Part shown: positions 56,696-63,161 of the stretch, piece by piece
Numbering within the stretch: position 1 is the first letter of the stretch
Layout of the letters: every line of letters starts with the position of its first letter
Origin: Halanaerobium sp.
GTDB taxonomy: Bacteria > Bacillota > Halanaerobiia > Halanaerobiales > Halanaerobiaceae
Length of the DNA: 63,161 nucleotides
NCBI GenBank assembly: GCA_018399955.1
Contig: JAGYNO010000005.1
Location: forward strand, 1 to 63,161
Reading direction: 5' to 3'
Translations under genes and position numbers: made by a program
Notes under the pieces: generated by a model
Told to the model about the DNA's origin: nothing
Databases searched by the model: none
What the model saw: only the letters and a program-made list of their open reading frames with translations

Positions 56696-56724
56696 ATTAT
56701 ATATTATATGCAAATTTATGTCAA
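56696..56724 (-). promoter_or_regulatory. Consensus promoter of the trpP pair
   Basis: Reverse strand TTGACA (56719-56724), exactly 17 bases, TATAAT (56696-56701), both perfect. Predicted start near 56689, leaving a leader of about 75 nt that contains the hairpin and all the triplets. Confidence 0.85.
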
Positions 56725-56755
56725 AATTATAAATAGAAAAATCTATCTAAATCAA

Positions 56756-56784
56756 TTGATAATAAAGGGTATTCTAATTATATC
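56756..56784 (+). promoter_or_regulatory. Candidate promoter of the glutamine cyclotransferase-LUD pair
   Basis: TTGATA (56756-56761), 17-base spacer, TATATC (56779-56784), divergent from the trpP promoter and about 40 bases before the first start codon. Confidence 0.5.
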
Positions 56785-56822
56785 AAGAAATTATATATAA
56801 GAAAAATTATAAGGTGATAAAA

Positions 56823-57626
56823 ATGAAAGTAAGGAAAAAAATGTATTTAATTTTAACGTTAATTCTTTTTTATTTATTCAGTTCTGCTGTATTCAGTACA
56901 ATTGTTTTTACAGTAGACAACACAGCTAGGAAAATTGATTATAGAGTTATAAATACTTATCCACATGACAGAAATTCCTTTACTCAGGGCCTTGAATTAT
57001 ACGATGGTTATTTATATGAAAGCACAGGTCTATATGGCCGTTCATCTCTAAAAAAAATAGACCTTAAGACAGGTGAAGTCTTAAAAAAGATAAACTTAGA
57101 TGAAAAGTATTTTGGGGAAGGTATTACAATTTTAAATAATAAAATTTATCAGCTAAGTTGGCAGAATAATACCATGTTTATCTATGATCTTGAGTTTGAT
57201 TTACTTAAAAAAGTTAATTATTCTGGTCAAGGATGGGGGCTAACTAATAATGGAAAAAATCTGATGATGAGTAATGGTAGTGAATATATTTATTATAGAG
57301 ATCCTGAAACCTTTGAAATAACAAAAATAATTAAAATCACATTTGATAATAAAGCTCTTAAAAATATAAATGAACTTGAATACATTAATGGTTATATTTA
57401 TGCAAATCTTTGGGGTAAGGATATCATTGTTAAAATAAATCCAGATTCTGGTGAAGTAAAAGCCTATCTCGACCTGAAAGATATTTTAGATAAAGATAAG
57501 TATGATTATAAAATAAATGTATTAAATGGAATTGCCTATCTTGAGGAAAGAGATCATCTTCTAATAACAGGGAAATTGTGGCCAAAAATATTTGAAATTG
57601 AATTAATAAATATGAGAGGAGATTAA
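56823..57626 (+). CDS. Glutamine cyclotransferase (bacterial type)
   Basis: 267 residues from ATG 56823, after AAGGTGAT; the in-frame GTG at 56814 is part of that box. Signal-anchor helix (about 8-27) then a five-bladed propeller: YPHDRNSFTQGLELYDGYLYESTGLYGRSSLKKIDL, YFGEGITILNNKIYQLSWQN, NELEYINGYIYANLW. This family cyclises N-terminal or free glutamine to pyroglutamate and acts outside the cytoplasm. Followed by the LUD gene after two bases. Role here unknown. Confidence 0.88.
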   Translation: MKVRKKMYLILTLILFYLFSSAVFSTIVFTVDNTARKIDYRVINTYPHDRNSFTQGLELYDGYLYESTGLYGRSSLKKIDLKTGEVLKKINLDEKYFGEGITILNNKIYQLSWQNNTMFIYDLEFDLLKKVNYSGQGWGLTNNGKNLMMSNGSEYIYYRDPETFEITKIIKITFDNKALKNINELEYINGYIYANLWGKDIIVKINPDSGEVKAYLDLKDILDKDKYDYKINVLNGIAYLEERDHLLITGKLWPKIFEIELINMRGD

Positions 57627-57628
57627 AA

Positions 57629-58264
57629 ATGAATCCAAAAAAGAAATATTATCAAAAGAAAGCGGAAAATATCATCAAAAACTTTGAAAAACGGAATATA
57701 AAAGCTTTTTACTGCCCGAGTGCAGAAAAAGCATCAGCAAAAATATTAGAAATTATAGAAGATAATTCTTCAGTTTCCTGGGGTGGTTCTATGACTTTAG
57801 AAGCGATAAATATTTTTGATAAACTGAAAAATAGAAATCTTGAATTACTTGATAGGTCTAAAGCTAAAAACTCGAAAGAAAAAGAAGAGATTTATCACAG
57901 AGCATTAAATACTGATTATTATTTAATGAGTTCTAATGCAATAACTCAATCTGGGAAACTTATAAATATTGACGGCACAGGTAATAGACTGGCTGCTCTC
58001 ATATATGGACCTAAAAGTGTGATTATAGCAGCAGGTATGAACAAAGTTGTTATCGATGAAGAAACAGCACTCAAAAGAGTAAGAAACCAAGCTGCTCCTG
58101 CAAATGTAACCCGCTTAAATAAAAACACTCCCTGTGCAGAAACCGGATACTGTCATGAATGTCAGGTAGATGATACTATCTGCTGTCAAACAGTTATTAC
58201 AAGAAGATCGGGCAGCAAAAATAGAATCAAAGTTATTTTGATTGGTGAAGAATTAGGCTATTAA
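57629..58264 (+). CDS. LUD-domain protein (LutC/DUF162 family)
   Basis: 211 residues. SVSWGGSMTLEAINIFDKL, DYYLMSSNAITQSGKLINID and GPKSVIIAAGMNKVV match the DUF162/LUD family, whose LutC members take part in lactate oxidation. The C-terminal region has a cysteine-rich stretch, CAETGYCHECQVDD, then a CC pair, which may bind metal or an iron-sulfur cluster. No lutA or lutB beside it, so lactate use is not supported by context. Coupled to the cyclotransferase gene. Confidence 0.83.
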   Translation: MNPKKKYYQKKAENIIKNFEKRNIKAFYCPSAEKASAKILEIIEDNSSVSWGGSMTLEAINIFDKLKNRNLELLDRSKAKNSKEKEEIYHRALNTDYYLMSSNAITQSGKLINIDGTGNRLAALIYGPKSVIIAAGMNKVVIDEETALKRVRNQAAPANVTRLNKNTPCAETGYCHECQVDDTICCQTVITRRSGSKNRIKVILIGEELGY

Positions 58265-58411
58265 TTAAGCTCTCCCCAGTAAAATCAGCTGCATGTAATC
58301 TCTTAATTGTATTTATATAATATCGTGTAGTGTAATTTTTTAACTGAAAATTTAAATAGACTATGATAAATTTTTAATATGTAATGTTAGATTAATGGGG
58401 AGGTTTTAATA

Positions 58412-59932
58412 ATGAATACTAAAACACTAGAAAGATTATACAATAATCCACATGAAAAAAATATTGATGGTAATTTTCAATTTATTCTTTTTGGTGGTAC
58501 AGGTGATTTGGCACATAATAAGATAATGCCAGCTTTTTATAATCTTGTAGAAAAAGATATACTACCTCAACATTTTACACTCCTAGCAACAGGACGCAGA
58601 TACAGCTCAAAAAAAGAATATCTTGATGCTATTTATGATTCACTTAATAGTAAAAAAAAGGAAGTAGACAATAGAGTATGGCAGGTGCTTTCAGACAATA
58701 TAGAGTACTTCGAATTGAATTTTAAAGATGATAATGATTTTATGAAGCTAAAAAAATACTTTGCAGACCAATCGAAAAATAATAAAATTTACAATAGAAT
58801 TTTCTACATGGCTACAGCACCTGAGTTTTTTGGTGAAATTGCTGAAAAACTCAAAAAATTTGATCTGCTTAATGTAGGTTTTGAAGACAATGATTCTAAG
58901 CTTGTAATTGAAAAACCTTTTGGTCATGATCTAAAATCAGCTGAAAAACTGAATAATACATTAACAAATATTTTTCAAGAAAAAAATATTTATCGTATTG
59001 ATCATTATTTAGGTAAAGAAATGATCCAGAATATAATGGTAATCAGACTCAGCAATCCAATTTTTCGCTCACTCTGGAACACTGGAGAAATAGATAATAT
59101 TCAAATATACATCAATGAGTCCGAAGGGGTTAAAGATAGAGGTAAATATTATGATGATGCAGGTGTAATCAAAGATATGTTCCAAAACCACATGCTGCAA
59201 ATTCTTTCTTTAATAACTATGGAAGAGCCTGATGATCTCAGCTCAAAGTCAATATCTACAAGAAAAGTTGAAGTTTTAAAAGAACTTTCTAAAATTGATA
59301 TCGAGAGTATAGATGAGCACATTGTTAGAGGTCAATATATTTTCAATAAATATGGAGATGATGAGATTAAAGCATATCAGGATGAAAAAAATATACCTGA
59401 TGATTCTGAAACTGCAACTTTCATTGCATTAAAATTATTTTTAGATAATGAGCGATGGAATGATGTACCAATCTATCTTAAATCTGGCAAAAGACTTAAG
59501 AAAAAAGAAGCGGGGATTGCAGTTGAGTTTAATCATGATTTTCATAACTCATATTCTGAAAATAGCGAAGTGCAGAGTAATCTCCTTAAAATAATGATCC
59601 AACCTGATGAAGGAGTATCTCTTCGTTTTAATACAAGAAAACCAGGAAGTAACAATAAAATAGTACCTGTAGAGATGGAGTTCTGTCACAGTGCTCATCA
59701 GCTATTTAACTCACCTGAAAATTACGAAGGTTTAATTCATGATATGATAGAAGGTGACAAAACTCTCTTCACCAGCTGGGAAGAAGTATATTATTCATGG
59801 AAGTTCATCGATAAATTTCAGACAAAGTGTAATAATGAAGATTTAAAACTTTACAAATATCCAGCATTAAGCAAAGGACCAGAGGCTGCAGATGAACTTC
59901 TTAAAAATGATGACAGAATCTGGTGGGATTAA
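58412..59932 (+). CDS. zwf: Glucose-6-phosphate dehydrogenase
   Basis: 506 residues. NADP-binding FILFGGTGDLAHNKIMPAFYNL (about 25-46), the active-site RIDHYLGKEMIQN (about 196-208), LVIEKPFGHDLKSA and the GVIKDMFQNHMLQIL substrate helix. First oxidative pentose phosphate step, giving 6-phosphogluconolactone and NADPH. It is first in an operon with the cyclase-family gene and gnd. GGGGAGG before ATG. Confidence 0.95.
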   Translation: MNTKTLERLYNNPHEKNIDGNFQFILFGGTGDLAHNKIMPAFYNLVEKDILPQHFTLLATGRRYSSKKEYLDAIYDSLNSKKKEVDNRVWQVLSDNIEYFELNFKDDNDFMKLKKYFADQSKNNKIYNRIFYMATAPEFFGEIAEKLKKFDLLNVGFEDNDSKLVIEKPFGHDLKSAEKLNNTLTNIFQEKNIYRIDHYLGKEMIQNIMVIRLSNPIFRSLWNTGEIDNIQIYINESEGVKDRGKYYDDAGVIKDMFQNHMLQILSLITMEEPDDLSSKSISTRKVEVLKELSKIDIESIDEHIVRGQYIFNKYGDDEIKAYQDEKNIPDDSETATFIALKLFLDNERWNDVPIYLKSGKRLKKKEAGIAVEFNHDFHNSYSENSEVQSNLLKIMIQPDEGVSLRFNTRKPGSNNKIVPVEMEFCHSAHQLFNSPENYEGLIHDMIEGDKTLFTSWEEVYYSWKFIDKFQTKCNNEDLKLYKYPALSKGPEAADELLKNDDRIWWD

Positions 59933-59968
59933 TAAATTGAATAAAGATAATTTTGAGGGGGCAAATTT

Positions 59969-60631
59969 ATGTACGATATTTCAATGACAATTCAAAATGA
60001 TATGCTTGTTTATAAAGGTAGAGATGAAATAAGACCAGAGATTAATGCTTATAGAGATTTTTCAAATGGTGATGTTCATGAAAGCGAATTAAAGATGCCG
60101 CTTCATACTGGTACTCATCTTGACGCACCACTGCATATGCTTGAAGATGGTGCAGACAGCAGCATATTTTTTGCAGAAAATCCATTTTATAAAGCTCAAC
60201 TTTTAGATTTAATGCACATTGAAGACAAAATAACAGCAGATAATCTAAAAAAATTTGATATTGAAGAAAATACCTTTTTATTATTAAAAACTAAAAATTC
60301 AAGACCTGGATATTTAGAAAACACTCCGGAAAAATTTATCTATTTAGAACATTCAGGTGCTGATTATTTGCTCAATAATAATATAAAAGGTATTGGAATA
60401 GATTCAAACGGTATTGAAAGAGATCAAGCTGAACATCCTACTCATAAAAAATTATTGAAAAATGATGTAAAAATTTTAGAAGGTATCAGATTAAATAATG
60501 TACCTGAGGGTAGATATGTGCTCCTCCTCTCTCTGCTCAAAATAGCAGAAAGCGATGGAATCCCGGCCAGGGCATATTTATTTGAAAATGGAGAGATTGA
60601 TGTGCTTCTAGAAGCTATTGACAGGAGGTAA
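59969..60631 (+). CDS. Cyclase-family metal hydrolase (kynurenine formamidase-like fold)
   Basis: 220 residues. The cyclase motif HTGTHLDAPLH (about residues 47-57) supplies metal ligands His, His and Asp, and GIGIDSNGIERDQAEHPTHK supplies later active-site residues. Family members hydrolyse amide or lactone-like bonds. It lies between zwf and gnd, in the place where a 6-phosphogluconolactonase would act, and no pgl gene is in the window. Strong GAGGGGG before ATG. Kynurenine formamidase itself is unlikely in an anaerobe lacking tryptophan dioxygenase. Confidence 0.8.
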   Translation: MYDISMTIQNDMLVYKGRDEIRPEINAYRDFSNGDVHESELKMPLHTGTHLDAPLHMLEDGADSSIFFAENPFYKAQLLDLMHIEDKITADNLKKFDIEENTFLLLKTKNSRPGYLENTPEKFIYLEHSGADYLLNNNIKGIGIDSNGIERDQAEHPTHKKLLKNDVKILEGIRLNNVPEGRYVLLLSLLKIAESDGIPARAYLFENGEIDVLLEAIDRR

Positions 60632-60637
60632 TTAGTA

Positions 60638-62035
60638 ATGGGAAAATATGAAATTGCTTTAATTGGACTTTCAGTAATGGGACAGAATCTTAGTTTAAAT
60701 ATAGCTAAAAATCATTCTATTGCTGTTTATAACCGGACAAGCTCTAAAACCGAAAATTTTATGAATAATAAGGTTAAAAATGAAAATATTAAAGCTACTT
60801 ACAGTATCGAAGAGCTGCTTGATTCTCTTGAAAAACCAAGAAAAGTAATGCTGATGATAAAAGCTGGTAAACCCGTTGATTTAGTAATAGAAGAACTTAA
60901 ACCTCATCTTGAATCAGGAGATATTATTATTGATGGAGGCAATTCATACTTTGAAGATACAAATCGCCGTAATAAAATATTAGCAGAAGATGGCATTCAC
61001 TATCTGGGTGTCGGTATCAGTGGTGGAGAATACGGAGCTTTACACGGTCCTTCTATAATGCCTGGTGGTGATCAAGAAGCATATGCTGAAGTTGAAAAAA
61101 TATTCGAAGATGCAGCTGCTAAAACAGAACATGGAAACTGTGTAAGCTATCTCGGACCAAATTCTGCTGGACATTATGTAAAAATGGTCCATAATGGTAT
61201 AGAATACGGAATTATGGAATCCATAGCTGAAGTATATGATTACATGCGGAAGGTTATTAAATTAAACCCTGAAGAAATGAGCAGAGTTTTTGCTGATTGG
61301 AATGAAGAATTTAAATCATATCTTATCGAGATAACAGCTGAAATACTACAAAGAGATGATTTAGAAACAGATGAGAAATTGATTGATATCATTTTAGATA
61401 AAGCAAAACACAAAGGGACTGGAAAATGGAGTGTTCAGAGCGCTCTGGATCTCGGCACTGCAGTTCCTACAATAAATGCTGGAGTAAATGCTAGACTTAT
61501 GTCTGCACTTAAAGTTGAAAGAATTGAAAACTCTGCATTATTTGATCAGCCAAAAAAGGCTAAGGTAAATATAGAAAAAATACTGCCAAAACTAAAATCT
61601 GCATTATATCTTACTTCACTAAGTGCTTATGCAGAGGGATTTAAACTTTTAAAAGCAGCTTCAGAAGAATATAATTATGATCTAAATTATCAAGAAATAG
61701 CAAGAATCTGGGAAGATGGCTGTATTATTCGTTCAGGTTTATTACAGCCGATTCAAAAAGCATTTGCAGAAAATAAAAATCTAAAAACATTAATTACTGC
61801 TCCTCAGTTTAGAATCAAATTATATCAAGATGCAAAGAATACCAGAGATGTTATTAATACTGCAGCAGAATCAGAACTCCCATTACCAGCTGTACATTCT
61901 GCATTGGACTACTTTTTCAGTCTCAAATCAAAAGAACTTCCAGCTAATTTAATCCAGGCTCAGAGAGATTTTTTTGGAGCTCACACTTATCAGCGCAGAG
62001 ATAAAGAAGGCAGCTTCCATACTGAATGGGAATAA
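60638..62035 (+). CDS. gnd: 6-phosphogluconate dehydrogenase, decarboxylating
   Basis: 465 residues. NADP-binding ALIGLSVMGQNLSLNIAKN, the NRTSSKTENF cofactor loop, VGISGGEYGALHGPSIMPGG (substrate loop, about 127-146), catalytic Lys in GHYVKMVHNGIEYG, and the C-terminal IWEDGCIIRS and FGAHTYQRRDKEGSFH. Forms ribulose 5-phosphate, CO2 and NADPH. Its sequence lies seven bases after the cyclase gene with AGGAGG, so the three genes form one operon. Confidence 0.96.
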   Translation: MGKYEIALIGLSVMGQNLSLNIAKNHSIAVYNRTSSKTENFMNNKVKNENIKATYSIEELLDSLEKPRKVMLMIKAGKPVDLVIEELKPHLESGDIIIDGGNSYFEDTNRRNKILAEDGIHYLGVGISGGEYGALHGPSIMPGGDQEAYAEVEKIFEDAAAKTEHGNCVSYLGPNSAGHYVKMVHNGIEYGIMESIAEVYDYMRKVIKLNPEEMSRVFADWNEEFKSYLIEITAEILQRDDLETDEKLIDIILDKAKHKGTGKWSVQSALDLGTAVPTINAGVNARLMSALKVERIENSALFDQPKKAKVNIEKILPKLKSALYLTSLSAYAEGFKLLKAASEEYNYDLNYQEIARIWEDGCIIRSGLLQPIQKAFAENKNLKTLITAPQFRIKLYQDAKNTRDVINTAAESELPLPAVHSALDYFFSLKSKELPANLIQAQRDFFGAHTYQRRDKEGSFHTEWE

Positions 62036-62090
62036 TGGTTTTTCTATTCATAAAAATGAACTCACTTAGTTAAATATAAAATTCTTTGCT

Positions 62091-62124
62091 ATAATCCCTC
62101 TTTTAAAAGAGGGATTATTTTATT
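62091..62124 (+). terminator. Terminator of the zwf-cyclase-gnd operon
   Basis: Perfect 14-base inverted repeat ATAATCCCTCTTTT/AAAAGAGGGATTAT (62091-62118) followed by TTTATTT. It starts about 55 bases after the gnd stop. Confidence 0.92.
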
Positions 62125-62211
62125 TAAAGAGAATTTAATTAATATACAGTATAATTTATTATGGTATTTTTTTACATTTATAAAATTAAAGAGTTGAAGG
62201 AGGTTTGTAAT

Positions 62212-62574
62212 TTGAAGGTCAAAAATATAATGACAAAAAATCCAATCACTATTGAACTGGATAATAAAGTTAAAGAAGCAAAAAGGCTTCTATCCTATCA
62301 TAATATAGGAAGGCTGCTTGTTACTAAAAATGCTGAATTAATTGGAATTGTAACTGATGGAGATCTAGTTATAGAACATGACCAGAATGCAGAACTCGAA
62401 GATTTTGTGACTGAAAATTTGATAACAATAAATGAAAACGAAAGTATAATCGATGCGGCTAAAGTTATGGCAGAACATCAAATCAGTGGTCTCCCCGTAA
62501 TGAATGATAATAATAAAATGGTAGGTATACTAACTGTTGAAGATATAATTTATCGCTATCTAGCTAAAAAATAG
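62212..62574 (+). CDS. CBS-domain pair protein
   Basis: 120 residues from TTG 62212, eight bases after AGGAGG; an ATG 51 bases earlier would enclose that box. Two CBS domains: VKNIMTKNPITIELDNKVKEA with LIGIVTDGDLV, and FVTENLITINENESIID with MVGILTVEDIIYRY. Binds adenosine nucleotides as an energy or metabolite sensor. No fused catalytic domain, so it regulates a partner. It is followed after five bases by a glycosyltransferase-like gene. Confidence 0.85.
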   Translation: MKVKNIMTKNPITIELDNKVKEAKRLLSYHNIGRLLVTKNAELIGIVTDGDLVIEHDQNAELEDFVTENLITINENESIIDAAKVMAEHQISGLPVMNDNNKMVGILTVEDIIYRYLAKK

Positions 62575-62588
62575 GAAGGATGAATAAC

Positions 62589-63140
62589 ATGGCCAAACTT
62601 GCCTTGGGTGCTATAGCCAATTATTTGAATTCTGTTCATCCATATATTGATTTTATTGCAAATGCTAGGGCTCATGGTTATGAATTAGAAAAACTTATTA
62701 TCTGCTATTCTCATGGTTATAAAGAAGAATGTCTAGAAAGACTTCAGCAGACGGTAGATACTGAATTAGTCCAAATTAATTTTGATCCAGATTTCAAAGA
62801 TGAACTCAGAGATTTTTCTCTCAGCAAAAAAGAAATAGATTTTTTTCTGCGTACTCCAGAGTTTGATTATCATCAGTTGATTCCTTATGGCAAAAGAAGA
62901 AACCTTGTACTTTTAAAAGCTCTTATATCTAAACCTAAAATAGATTATCTATTTTTTATAGATACAGATGTTAAACCCAGACTGCTCCTCTCAAAAACAG
63001 GCAGAACAAAAATGATAGATTTTTTTGGCCGACATCTCCACTATTTAGAAAGAGAAAATGTTATTGTAACAACCAGTGACTATTCTGGTTATTATATTAT
63101 TCCACCTCTTGACTTCAATGAAAGCAAAATTCTTCTCTGA
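62589..63140 (+). CDS. Glycosyltransferase-like protein, possibly frameshifted at its end
   Basis: 183 residues to the first stop. KLALGAIANYLNSVHPYIDFI at the N-terminus, an acidic DxD-type motif FFIDTDVKPRL (about 130-140) as in GT-A fold enzymes that bind nucleotide-sugars, and YIIPPLDFNESKIL just before the stop. I do not recognise the family with certainty. In the frame one base earlier the sequence continues SETGGHLG to the window edge, so either the stop is real or there is a frameshift near 63130. ATG 62589 follows AGGAAGG by eight bases; the ATG at 62580 abuts the box. Confidence 0.5.
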   Translation: MAKLALGAIANYLNSVHPYIDFIANARAHGYELEKLIICYSHGYKEECLERLQQTVDTELVQINFDPDFKDELRDFSLSKKEIDFFLRTPEFDYHQLIPYGKRRNLVLLKALISKPKIDYLFFIDTDVKPRLLLSKTGRTKMIDFFGRHLHYLERENVIVTTSDYSGYYIIPPLDFNESKILL

Positions 63141-63161
63141 AACTGGTGGACATCTTGGCAG

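Overview
The window is AT-rich bacterial chromosome with dense, mostly minus-strand operons. Gene content points to a diderm, anaerobic, low-GC Firmicute of the Halanaerobiales type (Halanaerobium-like; inferred, no search was run). CggR, HprK, WhiA/YvcK/RapZ, GerMN and a TrpP transporter are Firmicute genes. A TolC-type channel, a tripartite RND pump, a LolA-like protein and a beta-barrel protein ending in Phe require an outer membrane. Many genes start with TTG or GTG placed behind strong GGAGG boxes, and I moved several starts accordingly.

Layout. 1-300: two tRNAs (Gly-TCC, Pro-TGG) with a good promoter. 0.3-9.1 kb (minus): rdgB, rph, murI, a GerMN protein, an AMIN-type amidase, a PAS histidine kinase and an ABC-2 exporter set. 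9.2 kb: a 23-residue membrane microprotein with its own terminator. 9.5-10.7 kb (plus): a split chromate transporter. 10.7-19.1 kb (minus): DUF503, MscS, tmRNA, smpB, rnr, an HD hydrolase, a thioesterase, membrane pyrophosphatase and secG. 19.3-25.8 kb: RND pump, adaptor, TolC and TetR with operator. 26-31.6 kb: an HD-GYP protein, a free HPt, a free receiver, a PRD-like regulator and a hybrid kinase, which look like a phosphorelay. 31.8-39.2 kb: the glycolytic block cggR-gap-pgk-tpiA-gpmI-eno with a CggR-type operator. 39.3-49.4 kb: whiA, yvcK, rapZ, a squalene-synthase-like gene, a glucodextranase-C-like protein, hprK, glucokinase, a HAD phosphatase and glyA. 49.6 kb: a 56-residue ferredoxin. 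49.9-55.4 kb: an envelope lipid-transport-like cluster (beta-barrel, LolA-like, MMPL) under a MarR regulator. 55.5-56.6 kb: two tandem trpP-type tryptophan transporters. 56.8-63.1 kb (plus): glutamine cyclotransferase, LUD protein, zwf-cyclase-gnd, a CBS protein and the start of a glycosyltransferase-like gene.

Most notable: both trpP leaders carry (G/U)AG triplets in exact 5-nt register that run over the ribosome binding site and start codon, the hallmark of TRAP (MtrB) control. The upstream copy also has a perfect TTGACA-17-TATAAT promoter and a small 5' hairpin. Other points of interest are the microprotein, the HPt/receiver/PRD/hybrid-kinase cluster, a cyclase-family enzyme where a 6-phosphogluconolactonase would be expected, and the acidic SFYQS-repeat insert in the MMPL protein.

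No gene-free stretch exceeds about 300 bases. The longest, 18597-18880 and 9300-9571, are AT-rich and I see no gene in them. No CRISPR array, insertion sequence, rRNA or prophage was seen.
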